Counted from the first letter of the stretch, positions 24,239 to 32,730 are shown. The stretch: 64,000 nucleotides of DNA from Variovorax guangxiensis (GCF_003952165.1 NZ_RXFT01000010.1:124001-188000), one strand, 5' to 3'. Notes: generated from the sequence alone by a model not told the origin. Translations and numbers: made by a program.

Positions 24239-25249
24239 TCAGGCCGCGACCGGCTCTGGCGTGCTGACTTCGGGCTCCGGCGACGTCGCCTGCTGCACCA
24301 CGACAGGCTCGCGGCGCGTCTTGTTGAGCAGTAGCTGCGTGACATCGGGCCGCGAGTAGTGGCCGCTGGGGTCGGCTGCGGCCTTGGCGAGCGAGATCAT
24401 GCCGAGGTCGATGTCGGCGACGACCAGGCCTTCCTCGTCTTCCGCCAAAGGCGTGCCCAGTGGCGAGCCGTCGGGTGCGTAGATGCGCGCATAGCCGCCG
24501 CCGGTGCGCAGCATCTGCTGCTTGCCGGCGTCGGTGCACATCAGCTCGCTCATGGCCTTCGACACGGTGGCGCAGGGCGCGATCACGAAGCACTGCCCCT
24601 CGGCCGCATACACCTGGCTCGCGGCGTTGTTGACCTCGGGCCCGAGCGCGTAGGCCGCGCCGCGGTACAGCGAGAAGCTCGGCCATGCGCCGCAGTGGAT
24701 CTGCTCGTTCTGCGAGTACATCGCATACTTGCTCAGCGGCTGCAGGTGCTCCCAGCACGAGAGCGATCCGATGTTGCCCAGCGGCGTGCGGACCACGGCG
24801 AGGTCGGAGCCGTCGCCTTCGCCGAACACCGTGCGCTCGACGTGCGTGGGCTTGAGCTTGCGCCGCGTCTGCACCGTCTCGCCCTGGTCGTCGATGAGCG
24901 CCTGCGCGATGTAGAGGCTGCCCGCGGCCTTCTCGCTGTAGCCCAGCGAGACCCAGATTCCGAGTGTGCGCGCCGCCTGCGCGACACGCTCGAACTCGGC
25001 CGAGCCGACGACCAGCGAGTTGTCGTGATAGCGCTGCACGAACTGCATGCCCCAGGCCGGCGAATCGAGCCAGATCCACCACGGGTAGCCGGGCACCCAG
25101 GTCTCGGGAAAGGCGATGAGCTTCACGCCCTGTTTCGCGGCCTGCGCCATCAGGTCGATGGTCTTGTCGATGGTGCCGTCGAGGTCGAGGAACAAGGGGG
25201 CGGCCTGCACTGCGGCAACGCGCAGTTTGGGGTGGACGGTGGTGGGCAT
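24239..25249 (-). CDS. nit: Nitrilase (aliphatic/aryl nitrile hydrolase)
   Basis: Hydrolyses nitriles to carboxylic acids and ammonia; 336 aa. The catalytic triad is Glu49 (FPETW), Lys131 (RRKLKPTH) and Cys165 (SCWEH). The CWEH motif separates nitrilases from amidases of the superfamily. It is the first gene of the nitrilase-aldoxime dehydratase pair and divergent from the AraC regulator. Together the two enzymes convert aldoxime to nitrile to acid. The preferred substrate cannot be read; the pairing with an Oxd suggests arylaliphatic or aliphatic nitriles. Confidence 0.94.
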   Translation of the reverse strand: MPTTVHPKLRVAAVQAAPLFLDLDGTIDKTIDLMAQAAKQGVKLIAFPETWVPGYPWWIWLDSPAWGMQFVQRYHDNSLVVGSAEFERVAQAARTLGIWVSLGYSEKAAGSLYIAQALIDDQGETVQTRRKLKPTHVERTVFGEGDGSDLAVVRTPLGNIGSLSCWEHLQPLSKYAMYSQNEQIHCGAWPSFSLYRGAAYALGPEVNNAASQVYAAEGQCFVIAPCATVSKAMSELMCTDAGKQQMLRTGGGYARIYAPDGSPLGTPLAEDEEGLVVADIDLGMISLAKAAADPSGHYSRPDVTQLLLNKTRREPVVVQQATSPEPEVSTPEPVAA

Positions 25250-25296
25250 GATGCTTCTCCAGATGCAATGAAAGTAACGAGGCGTGGTCCGCAGTC

Positions 25297-25379
25297 ACCG
25301 GGTTTGCGCTGTGGCATGCGGGTTGCTTGAAGCGTAGATTCGCGCCGCCGGAACGCCTTGACCCGGTTTGGCGGCGTTC
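25297..25379. promoter_or_regulatory. Candidate AraC operators in the nitrilase/araC divergent region
   Basis: Two direct repeats ACC(G/C)GGTTTG lie at 25297-25306 and 25361-25370, matching at 9 of 10 positions. An inverted repeat GAACGCC (25351-25357) and GGCGTTC (25373-25379) surrounds the second. AraC-family activators bind such direct repeats upstream of target promoters. This is the only structure seen in the 179-nt region. Confidence 0.35.
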
Positions 25380-25428
25380 TTGTTCCAGCGTTGCATCCGC
25401 TCGTTGCCCAGGCTTTCCGAGGAATCCG

Positions 25429-26391
25429 ATGACCCAGCTGCTCAGCACCGATGCCGTTTCGCGCGACCAGCGGCTCGCCTACTGGACCGACATGATCTGC
25501 AACGTCTACGTGCAGCTCGGTTGCGACCCGGTGCGCGAGGGCGATCCTGGCGATTTCGAGGGAAGCATCCGCCAGCACACGTTGCCCGGGCTCGACGTGT
25601 CGGTCGTCACCTCGAGCCCGCAGAAGGTGATGCGCACGCCGGGGCACATCTCGCATTCCAGCGACGACTACTTCCTCGTGAGCATCCAGGCGCGCGGCCA
25701 GGGCGTGGTGCGGCAGGACGGCCGCGACGCGGTGCTGTCGGCCGGCGATTTCGCGCTGTACGACAGCACGCGGCCCTACCAGCTGCTGTTCGACGAATCA
25801 TTCGAGCAGATCGTGCTCAAGCTGCCCGGCGAACGCCTGCGCAGCGAGTTGCGCGACACCGAGGCGCTGACGGCCACCACCGTGTCGGGGCGCGAAGGCG
25901 CGGGACACCTGCTGCTGGGCATGATCCGCACGCTGCGCGAGGACATCGACACGCTGCAGCCGGCCTCGGCCCTCGCGGTGGCCAACGGCGTGCAGAACAT
26001 CCTGGTGGCGGGGCTGCAGACGCTGCCGGCGGCGAGCGCGCCTTCGCTGAGCAATCTGGCGGCTTACCACCTCGCGCGCGTGAAGCGGCGCATCGACGAG
26101 CAGCTGGCCGATCCGTCACTCTCGGTGAGCACGCTGGCGACCGGGCTGGGCGTCTCGGTGAGCCAAATCCATCGCGTGTTCAGGAGCGAGCCGCTCACGC
26201 CGTCGCAGTACATCTGGGAGCGCAGGCTTCAGGCATGCAGCCGCGACCTGCTGGAGCCGCGCCTCGCGGGCCGCCCCGTGGCCGATATCGCCTACAGCAG
26301 GGGATTCAACGACGCGGCGCACTTCAGCCGCGCGTTCAGGGAGCGATTCGGCTGCTCGCCACGCGAGTGGCGGCAGCAGCGCATGCAGTAA
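25429..26391 (+). CDS. AraC family transcriptional regulator of the aldoxime/nitrilase genes
   Basis: Regulator of 320 aa. The N-terminal AraC_binding_2-type domain (about residues 20-190; DYFLVSIQARGQGVVRQDGR) is followed by two HTH motifs in the last 100 residues (LSVSTLATGLGVSVSQIHRVF; DIAYSRGFNDAAHFSRAFRERFGCSPREWR). The start at 25429 has GAGGA upstream; an upstream in-frame Met at 25327 would include intergenic sequence. It is of the same type as regulators found beside nitrilase and aldoxime dehydratase genes, and its divergent position supports control of 23157-25249. Confidence 0.88.
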   Translation: MTQLLSTDAVSRDQRLAYWTDMICNVYVQLGCDPVREGDPGDFEGSIRQHTLPGLDVSVVTSSPQKVMRTPGHISHSSDDYFLVSIQARGQGVVRQDGRDAVLSAGDFALYDSTRPYQLLFDESFEQIVLKLPGERLRSELRDTEALTATTVSGREGAGHLLLGMIRTLREDIDTLQPASALAVANGVQNILVAGLQTLPAASAPSLSNLAAYHLARVKRRIDEQLADPSLSVSTLATGLGVSVSQIHRVFRSEPLTPSQYIWERRLQACSRDLLEPRLAGRPVADIAYSRGFNDAAHFSRAFRERFGCSPREWRQQRMQ

Positions 26392-26408
26392 CGGATCGAA
26401 GGATCGGC

Positions 26409-26834
26409 TTACTGAACCAGCAGCACGGTGGTGTTCGTCTCGGCGATCACCTTGGTGGCGACGGAGCCCATCAGCGCTCGGCCCAGGATGCCGTGGCCGT
26501 GCGTGCCCAGCACGATCAGCCCCGCCTGCGCGGCGGCGGCCGACTTGAGAATCTCCTCGGCGATGTGGCCGTGGCGCGCATCGACCGTGTAGTTGGCGAT
26601 GCCCTGTGCCGCGAGCTGCGCCTTCACGGGGTCGATCACCTTGGCGCTTTCCTCGGCGTAGTAGTCGGAGACGATCTCCTTGCTGAGGTGGCGCGTGACG
26701 TGGCCCGAGATGCCGGTGCACACGTGCACGATGACCAGTTCGTGGCCGTCCACGAACATCGCGCGGTTGGCAACCAGATAAGCCAGCGCCTTCTGCGTGT
26801 AGGCGCTGCCGTCGACTGCGATGAGGATTTTCAT
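26409..26834 (-). CDS. Universal stress protein (UspA family)
   Basis: Nucleotide-binding stress protein of 141 aa. It starts MKILIAVDGS and carries the ATP-binding pattern GTHGHGILGRALMGSVATKVI (G2xG9xG-type), typical of ATP-binding Usp proteins. The Met at 26834 is the family start. It is convergent with the AraC gene (17 nt) and shares direction with the TauE gene upstream, 78 nt away. Target process unknown. Confidence 0.92.
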   Translation of the reverse strand: MKILIAVDGSAYTQKALAYLVANRAMFVDGHELVIVHVCTGISGHVTRHLSKEIVSDYYAEESAKVIDPVKAQLAAQGIANYTVDARHGHIAEEILKSAAAAQAGLIVLGTHGHGILGRALMGSVATKVIAETNTTVLLVQ

Positions 26835-26912
26835 GGCCCCGTTATACGGCGCGTGCCGCGCGGGCGGCAACGAGTCGCACCTCTCGCGCAAGGGCCTTGC
26901 GCCCGAAGGGAG

Positions 26913-27740
26913 TCAGCCGTGCAGCCCCTTCCAGAGCATGTAGGCGGCCAGCATGTAGAGGATGCTCGCGAACACGCGCTTGAGCTTCTTCACCGGCAGG
27001 CTGTGCGCCGCCTTCGCGCCCAGCGGCGCGGTCAGCACGCTGCACAGGGCGATCACCGCCAGCGCGGGCAGCCAGATGTAGCCGAAGGAGCCGGCCGGCA
27101 GGCCCTGCACCGACTGTCCGCTCACCGCATAGCCCAGCACGTTCGCCACCGCGATCGGAAAGCCCAGCGCCGCGCTGGTGGCCACCGCGTTGTGGATGGA
27201 GATGTTGCACCACGTCATGAACGGCACGCTGATGAAGCCGCCGCCGGCGCCCACCAGGCCCGAGATGAAGCCGATGGCGCCGCCCGCCGCAAGCTGGCCG
27301 CCCGTGCCCGGCATCTGCCGCGAAGCCGCGGGCTTCTTGTCGAGGAACATCTGCGTGGCCGAGAAGCCCACGAAGAGCGCGAAGAAGATCGCCAGCGCCG
27401 TTCCCTTGAGCAGCGAGAACACGCCCAGGCTGCCCACCAGGCTGCCGATGACGATGCCGGGCGCGAGCCGGCGCACGATGTCCCAGCGCACCGCGCCGCG
27501 CTTGTGGTGCGCGCGCACGCTCGACACCGAGGTGAAGATGATGGTCGCCATCGAGGTCGCGATGGCCATCTTCACCGAGAGATCGGCCGGCGCGCCGCGG
27601 TGGCCCATGATGATCGTGATGAACGGCACCATCAGCATGCCGCCGCCGATGCCCAGCAGGCCTGCGAGAAAACCGGTGCCGAGCCCGAGGGCGGCGAGTT
27701 CGGCGATGAGGATGGGGTCGAGCAGGCTGGAGACGTTCAC
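26913..27740 (-). CDS. TauE/SafE family sulfite/organosulfonate exporter-type permease
   Basis: Inner-membrane protein of 275 aa with about eight helices. Two copies of the family motif are visible: LGLGTGFLAGLLGIGGGMLMVP at the N-terminus and FISGLVGAGGGFISVPFM in the middle, the internal duplication of TauE/SafE. A GTG at 27740 is chosen as start; a TTG at 27758 adds six residues and is equally possible, and neither has a strong ribosome site. Transported anion unknown; no sulfur gene is adjacent. Confidence 0.85.
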   Translation of the reverse strand: MNVSSLLDPILIAELAALGLGTGFLAGLLGIGGGMLMVPFITIIMGHRGAPADLSVKMAIATSMATIIFTSVSSVRAHHKRGAVRWDIVRRLAPGIVIGSLVGSLGVFSLLKGTALAIFFALFVGFSATQMFLDKKPAASRQMPGTGGQLAAGGAIGFISGLVGAGGGFISVPFMTWCNISIHNAVATSAALGFPIAVANVLGYAVSGQSVQGLPAGSFGYIWLPALAVIALCSVLTAPLGAKAAHSLPVKKLKRVFASILYMLAAYMLWKGLHG

Positions 27741-27808
27741 GGAAATTCTGTATCGCAAAAAGCAACGGCCCCGAGCAGTTTGTGCAGGGGGCCGTGGCGG
27801 AATTAGGT

Positions 27809-27981
27809 GTCTGCAAGTGGGCGCCGGACTCGCATCCTGAACCGGGGTTCAGGTGGGCGAGGGCAGCAGGACTTCGGGTTCATCTGACGCGAGATGATCA
27901 CACCCGTCGAGCGATTTACCAAGCCCGGCTCCGTAGAGCATTGGAACAAGGACATATAAAGCCCAACGCGCACCGCAGACA
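27809..27981 (-). ncRNA. ssrS: 6S RNA (SsrS)
   Basis: Regulatory RNA that binds sigma70 RNA polymerase by mimicking an open promoter. On the minus strand, ends close through GTCTGC (27980-27975) and GCAGAC (27814-27809), followed by pairing of the GTTGGGC and GCGCCCAC flanks. The 3' part has the beta-proteobacterial 6S hallmark CCCACCTGAACCCCGGTTCAGG. The gene lies 40 nt downstream of zapA, the conserved location of ssrS in beta- and gamma-proteobacteria. Length, about 173 nt, is close to the usual 180-185; ends are estimates. No credible coding frame is present. Confidence 0.85.
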
Positions 27982-27987
27982 GTTCGG

Positions 27988-28016
27988 ATTTTACCGCTGC
28001 AGCCCTGCCGGCGGAA
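27988..28016 (-). promoter_or_regulatory. Promoter of 6S RNA
   Basis: On the minus strand TAAAAT (27993-27988) is a good -10 box, seven nt before the predicted 5' end. TTCCGC (28016-28011), 17 nt further upstream, is a weak -35. Cotranscription with zapA is also possible. Confidence 0.5.
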
Positions 28017-28021
28017 CCCGC

Positions 28022-28348
28022 TCAGAGCAAATGTCCATCGCCCGCCAGGGCCTGATCGAGTCTTTGAATGAGCTGGGCAGCCTTCGGGTCGGTCTCTGTG
28101 GTATCGGCTGCTGCGGCAGCAGGCGCGGGTGCCGCGGTGGCGGCGGCCTGCTGTGCGGCGAGGTCGAATGCCAGGTTCAGCGATGCCAGCACCGCGATGC
28201 GGTCGCGGGCCTTGACTTTTCCCGCGTCGCGGATCTTGCACATGGCGGCATCCACGCGGTCGACGGCTTCGCGCAGCTGCGCCTCGCCGCCGTCGGGACA
28301 GCCGAGCAGATAGCTCTGTCCCATGATCTGTACTTCAATCTGCTTCAT
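28022..28348 (-). CDS. zapA: Cell division protein ZapA
   Basis: FtsZ-ring associated protein of 108 aa that crosslinks FtsZ filaments. The N-terminal globular domain (MKQIEVQIMGQSYLLGCPDGGEAQLREAVDRVDAAM) and the following helix (KVKARDRIAVLASLNLAFDLAAQ) match ZapA. An Ala-rich low-complexity linker (residues 70-85) is typical of Comamonadaceae copies. It overlaps the zapB-like gene by 4 nt and is followed by 6S RNA. Confidence 0.93.
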   Translation of the reverse strand: MKQIEVQIMGQSYLLGCPDGGEAQLREAVDRVDAAMCKIRDAGKVKARDRIAVLASLNLAFDLAAQQAAATAAPAPAAAAADTTETDPKAAQLIQRLDQALAGDGHLL

Positions 28349-28569
28349 GCGGGGGAATCTTCGGAAGGTGGTTCAGCCGGCAACCGTTCGAGCAGGGCGT
28401 CGAGGCGCGTGCGGGCCGCGACGAGCCGCGACTTCAGGGCGTCGCGTTCGCGCGTGAGCGCATCGACCTGTTCCTGCAGCAGCGCGTTGGTGCGCTGCAC
28501 CTCTTCGTGACGCACGAGCAGTCGTTCGACGCGCTCGGCGATCTGGTCGATGGGGCTGGAGGCGGGCAT
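28345..28569 (-). CDS. ZapB-like (TIGR02449/DUF904) cell division coiled-coil protein
   Basis: Small protein of 74 aa that is almost entirely one coiled coil (residues 8-62: IDQIAERVERLLVRHEEVQR and on). TIGR02449-type genes stand directly before zapA in many proteobacteria and act at the division ring through ZapA. Its ATG-to-stop overlap with zapA indicates translational coupling. The 115 nt upstream of its start, before the ClC gene, hold only GC-rich short repeats. Confidence 0.85.
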   Translation of the reverse strand: MPASSPIDQIAERVERLLVRHEEVQRTNALLQEQVDALTRERDALKSRLVAARTRLDALLERLPAEPPSEDSPA

Positions 28570-28684
28570 GGTTGGCGATTGTAGTTTCCCGGGGAGGCGG
28601 TCCCGCCGAGGCCGGACGCGGCGCCCGGCGTGCCCGGGATTCTGCGGCTTTGCCGCCCGCCGATCAAACCCCCGATCAGGTGTT

Positions 28685-30406
28685 TCAGGCTTCGCTCAGC
28701 CGCACGTAGGTGGCCAGCAGCGCGCTCTTGGCGACCACGCCCAGCAGCACCGGGTTGGCGGCGCTCTCTATCAGCGGCAGCCGCTCGCCCAGGTGGTCGA
28801 GGAAACGCTGCAGCGCCTCGCCCAGCCCGGTGTCGGCGGTGATCGGCAGGATCGCCTGCGAGAGCAGGGCGCCGGCCGTCGTCTCCTGCGGCGCCGTGCC
28901 GAGCGACGAGAGCGGCACCACGCCGAGATAGCGGTTGTCCGCGTCCACCACGTACAGGTACTTCACGGGGTGCTGCAGAAAGAGCCTGCTCATCGCCTCG
29001 CGGTCCGCCTGCGGGCCGACCACCGTTTCCGCCGGCTGCACCAGGTCGCGCATGTGCAGCCCGCGCAGGCGCAGCTGGTCGTCGCGCTGTGCGTTGCGAT
29101 GCAGCGTGATCTCGTACATCGAGCCCGCGTTGGCCGAGCGCGCCACGAAATACGCGATGACGCTCGCGGCCATCAGCGGCAGCATGACCTGGTAGCTCAG
29201 CGTCATCTCGAAGATCATCAATATCGCCATCAGCGGCGCCTGCGTGGCGCCCGCCAGGAACGCGCCCATGCCGACGATGGCGTAGGCGAAAGGCGCCGAG
29301 CTCGCCGCTGGCCACAGCGCCTGCACGCCCTGGCCGAAGAGCGCGCCGATCATGCAGCCGAAGAAGAGCGCGGGCGTGAACACGCCGCCCACCGCGCCCG
29401 AGCCCGCCGTTGCCATGGTGGCGACCGCCTTGGCGAGCAGCACCATCGCGATCAGCGTCCATGCCCACGGCGTGTGCAGCACCGAATTGACCACGCTGTA
29501 GCCGTTGCCCCAGACCTCCGGCATCGGCACCGACACCGCGCCCATGACGAGCCCGCCCAGCGCCAGCCGCCACGGCAGCGCGAGCGGCAGCCGCGAGAAC
29601 AGCGCCCGGCTGCCCTGCAGCGCGCGCAGGAAGCCCACCGCCGCGAAACCCAGCAGCACGCCGAGCACGCAGAACAGCACGACCTCGGTGCCGTGGATCT
29701 CCGGGAACGGCGGCATCCTGTAAGGCGGCTGGTAGCCCGGAAGCGCCCGCATCGCGACGTTGGCGACCACCGAGGCGATGATGATCGGCCCCACGCTCTC
29801 CATCGCGATGGAGCCCAGCACGATCTCCGCGACGAAGAAGGCGCCCGCGATGGGCGCGTTGTAGGCTGCAGTGAGGCCGGCCGCCGCGCCGCAGGCCACC
29901 AGCAGCCGCAGCCGTTCGGCCGGAAAGCGGAACACCCTCCCGAGCAGCGACGAAGCCAGCGCCGCCAACTGCACCATCGAGCCCTCGCGCCCGATCGAGC
30001 CGCCGGTGCCGATGCTCACCAGCGACGACGCGCTGCGCGCCAGCGTCTGGGCCACCGGGATGCGCCCGTCGCCGAGGACGATGGCTTCCATGTAGTCCGA
30101 CGTGGCGCTGCGCGAAGCCACGCGCCTGGCCAGCACCAGCAGCAGCCCCGCCACCAGACCGCCGAGCGTGGGGCAGGCGATGCGTGCCCACCATGGCAGT
30201 TGCCTGGCCATTGCCACGAGCCCTTCGCCAGGCCCCAGCACCAGGTGCTCGAAGGCCAGCAGCGCCGCGCGGAAGAATTCGGTCGCCAGCGTCCCCAGCA
30301 GCCCCGCCACGATGGACCACAGCAGCATCGACTGCCAGCCCGACACACCGAAGAGACGCTGCAGCGCCGAACGCAGATTCAGGAAGACCGAGGCGGGCTG
30401 CATCAT
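28685..30406 (-). CDS. ClC-family chloride channel/transporter with C-terminal CBS pair (ClcB-like)
   Basis: Inner-membrane anion channel or H+/Cl- antiporter of 573 aa. The voltage_CLC domain spans about residues 40-435. The filter motif GSIGREGS keeps the gating Glu but has Ser where GREGP has Pro; GAVGGVFTPALF is the second filter loop. Two CBS motifs follow (MRDLVQPAETV and SQAILPITADTGL), which may regulate the channel by nucleotide binding. The Met at 30406 was chosen; a longer frame reaches into the cobalamin riboswitch. The gene is divergent from the btuB riboswitch. Confidence 0.88.
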   Translation of the reverse strand: MMQPASVFLNLRSALQRLFGVSGWQSMLLWSIVAGLLGTLATEFFRAALLAFEHLVLGPGEGLVAMARQLPWWARIACPTLGGLVAGLLLVLARRVASRSATSDYMEAIVLGDGRIPVAQTLARSASSLVSIGTGGSIGREGSMVQLAALASSLLGRVFRFPAERLRLLVACGAAAGLTAAYNAPIAGAFFVAEIVLGSIAMESVGPIIIASVVANVAMRALPGYQPPYRMPPFPEIHGTEVVLFCVLGVLLGFAAVGFLRALQGSRALFSRLPLALPWRLALGGLVMGAVSVPMPEVWGNGYSVVNSVLHTPWAWTLIAMVLLAKAVATMATAGSGAVGGVFTPALFFGCMIGALFGQGVQALWPAASSAPFAYAIVGMGAFLAGATQAPLMAILMIFEMTLSYQVMLPLMAASVIAYFVARSANAGSMYEITLHRNAQRDDQLRLRGLHMRDLVQPAETVVGPQADREAMSRLFLQHPVKYLYVVDADNRYLGVVPLSSLGTAPQETTAGALLSQAILPITADTGLGEALQRFLDHLGERLPLIESAANPVLLGVVAKSALLATYVRLSEA

Positions 30407-30475
30407 GGCCGTCGATGTTAGCGGTGCCGCAACTTTCGACTTAAGCCCCGTTGGCCAGCGCATAAAATCACCGCC

Positions 30476-30702
30476 GTTGGTGCTCGCGCCGTGGTTCGCA
30501 CGGCGCAGTTCAACGGGAAGCAGGAGTGAACGCCCCGGTTCTTGCCGGAACAAGGCCGAAGCCGCCTGCGCTGCCCCCGCAACGGTCAAGCAGACGGTGC
30601 CGCAAGGCGCCAACCCCTTTCCATCGAAGCCACTGGATGCCCTGAAACAGGCGTCTGGGAAGGCGGCAAGGAGTCGCTCTGCCAGCCCGGATACCGGCCA
30701 AC
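30476..30702 (+). promoter_or_regulatory. Cobalamin riboswitch (AdoCbl/B12 element)
   Basis: Leader RNA that senses cobalamin and represses downstream genes. The conserved segments appear in order: AACGGGAAGC near 30512-30521, CCCCCGCAACGG near 30574-30585, AGCCACTG near 30628-30635, CTGGGAAGGCG near 30655-30665 and the B12 box GCCAGCCCGGATACCGGCC at 30681-30699. The outer stem pairs GTTGG 30476-30480 with CCAAC 30698-30702. A -10-like TAAAAT is at 30463-30468 with a weak -35 (TTAAGC, 30441-30446). It controls btuB and the linked cob genes. Confidence 0.96.
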
Positions 30703-30713
30703 AAGGCGGCTGC

Positions 30714-30747
30714 CGCATGCGTCGAAGATGAATGACGAACGCATGCG
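30714..30747 (+). promoter_or_regulatory. Hairpin between riboswitch and btuB (candidate expression platform)
   Basis: CGCATGCGT (30714-30722) and ACGCATGCG (30739-30747) form a perfect 9-bp stem with a 16-nt loop, 12 nt after the riboswitch. No T-run follows, so it is not a plain terminator. The btuB start at 30814 lacks a clear ribosome site, consistent with control of translation through refolding. The role is inferred from position. Confidence 0.45.
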
Positions 30748-30813
30748 CGGCCATTGCGCCCAGGCGCCGGCGGGGAGGCCGGCCAGGGGTATTGACGTTC
30801 GTTCGCTTGATCC

Positions 30814-32730
30814 ATGATTTCCCGTGTTTGCTCTTTCCGCGGCCGCGCTCCTGCGCGCCGCTTCCGCCACGCCTGCCTGCCGCTGGCGCTGGTTTCCGCC
30901 TTCGGCGGCATGGCCCATGCGCAGGAGGCTTCCACCCTGCGCGAGACGGTGGTCACGGCCAACCGCACGCCTCAGGCGCTGTCGGAGCTCGTGGGAGACG
31001 TCTCCATCGTCGACAGCAACGCCATCGAGCGCAGCGGCGCGACCGGCGTGGCCGACCTGCTCTCGCGAGTGCCCGGCATCGAGATCTCGCGCTCGGGCGG
31101 CGTGGGCAACACCACCAGCCTCTTCATCCGCGGCGCCGAGACGCGCTTCACAGCCGTTTATCTCGATGGTGTGCGCATCGACTCGCAATCGACCGGCGGC
31201 GCCGGCTGGGAGGGCATCCCGCTGTCGCAGATCGACCGCATCGAGGTGCTGCGCGGCCCGGCCGCCGCGGTCTACGGCTCCGACGCCGTGGGCGGCGTGA
31301 TCCAGCTCTTCACCAAGCGAGGAGAAGAGGGCGTGTCGCCCTACGCCGGCATCGGCTTCGGCAGCAAGGGGCTGCGCAGGATCGAAGGCGGCGTGAGCGG
31401 CAAGTCGGGCCTCTTCGACTACTCCTTCGGCGTGGCGCATGAAGAGAGCAAGGGCTACAACGTGCAGCCCGTGAGCAAGCGCAACGTGACCAAGGACGGC
31501 TTCACCAGCCCCGACCGCGACGGCTACAACAGCACCTCGGGCAACGCGAAGCTGGGCTTCCAGATCACGCCCGACCAGCGCATCGAGGCCACGCTGCTTT
31601 CCAGCGACGTCAAAGCCGGCTACGACGCCACGGTGTCCTACAGGACCAGGCTGCCGTTCCTGTTCGCCAACGACATCTCGAGCAACACGCTGCAGACCGC
31701 CGGCCTGAGCTGGTCGGCAAAGTGGAACGACGTCTACAGCACCCGCTTGCAGGTGACCGACTCGCAGCAGGTCTACAAGACGCAGCCTTCGTTCTACCGC
31801 ACCGAAACCCGGCTGCGCGGCTACCTGTTCCAGAACGAATTCCGCTTCGGCCCGCACCTCGTCACCGCCACGCTCGAGCGCCGCGAAGACGCCCTGGAGA
31901 ACGCTCCCACAACCACCTCGAAGCTGCTCTCGCGCGACCGCTCGCAGGACGCCGTCTCGCTGGGCTACGGCTTCGTGAAGGGCCCGCACTCGCTGCAGCT
32001 GCACGTGCGCCACGACAAGGACAGCGAATTCGGCGGCAAGACCACCGGCAGCGCGGCCTACGGCTACGCCATCACGCCGTCGCTGCGCTTCACGGCGTCG
32101 GCCGGCACCGCCTTCCGCGTGCCCACGCTGTACCAGCGCTTCAGCGAATACGGCCTGGCCACGCTCAAGCCCGAATCGAGCCGCAATCTCGAGCTGGGCC
32201 TGCAGTACACCGAGGGCGCGACGCAGATGGGCATCGTGGCGTATGCCAACCGTGTGCAGAACCTGATCGTGTTCGACGGCTCGGCCAAGGGCTGCGCCTC
32301 GTCCTTCGGCTGCTACGCCAGCACCGCCCGCGCGCGCTACCAGGGCGTCACGCTCTCGGGCAGCCACCGCATCGGCGACGTCACGCTGCGCGGCTCCTTC
32401 GACTTCCAGGACCCGCGCGACCTCGCCACCCACAACCTGCTCGCGCGCCGCGCGCAGCGCCACGCCACCATGGGCGCCGACTGGCGCGTCGCGGGCTGGA
32501 CGCTGGGGGCCGAGGTGCAGACTTCCAGCCGCCGCTACGACGACGCCGCCAACAGCGTGAAGCTCGGCGGCTACACCGTGCTGAACCTGTCGGCCACCAC
32601 GCAGATCACGCGCGACATCAACCTCGTCGCGCGCGTCGACAATGTGGGCAACAAGGACTACCAGTTCGCGCGGCTGTACGCCAATGCCGGCCGTACCGCC
32701 TACGTCGGTCTCAAGTGGACGCCTCACTAA
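30814..32730 (+). CDS. btuB: TonB-dependent vitamin B12 outer-membrane receptor BtuB
   Basis: Outer-membrane barrel for cobalamin and corrinoid uptake; 638 aa. Signal peptide cleaved after MAHA (residue 36). The TonB box ETVVTA is near residue 43, the plug domain follows (about 55-155; VPGIEISRSGGVGN, EVLRGPAAAVYGSDAVGGVI), and the barrel ends in a typical strand (ARLYANAGRTAYVGLKW). The riboswitch directly upstream supports B12 rather than iron as ligand. It is first gene of the cob/btu operon and its end overlaps the start of cobB. Confidence 0.95.
   Translation: MISRVCSFRGRAPARRFRHACLPLALVSAFGGMAHAQEASTLRETVVTANRTPQALSELVGDVSIVDSNAIERSGATGVADLLSRVPGIEISRSGGVGNTTSLFIRGAETRFTAVYLDGVRIDSQSTGGAGWEGIPLSQIDRIEVLRGPAAAVYGSDAVGGVIQLFTKRGEEGVSPYAGIGFGSKGLRRIEGGVSGKSGLFDYSFGVAHEESKGYNVQPVSKRNVTKDGFTSPDRDGYNSTSGNAKLGFQITPDQRIEATLLSSDVKAGYDATVSYRTRLPFLFANDISSNTLQTAGLSWSAKWNDVYSTRLQVTDSQQVYKTQPSFYRTETRLRGYLFQNEFRFGPHLVTATLERREDALENAPTTTSKLLSRDRSQDAVSLGYGFVKGPHSLQLHVRHDKDSEFGGKTTGSAAYGYAITPSLRFTASAGTAFRVPTLYQRFSEYGLATLKPESSRNLELGLQYTEGATQMGIVAYANRVQNLIVFDGSAKGCASSFGCYASTARARYQGVTLSGSHRIGDVTLRGSFDFQDPRDLATHNLLARRAQRHATMGADWRVAGWTLGAEVQTSSRRYDDAANSVKLGGYTVLNLSATTQITRDINLVARVDNVGNKDYQFARLYANAGRTAYVGLKWTPH

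Noticed and set aside
23157..25448. Single long frame that appears to fuse nitrilase region and aldoxime dehydratase
   Set aside because: The nitrilase is in another frame; only the part after Met 24221 matches the dehydratase family, so no fusion exists.
27849..28241. Minus-strand open frame crossing zapA and 6S RNA
   Set aside because: Out of frame with zapA and covers a structured RNA; translation has no motif.
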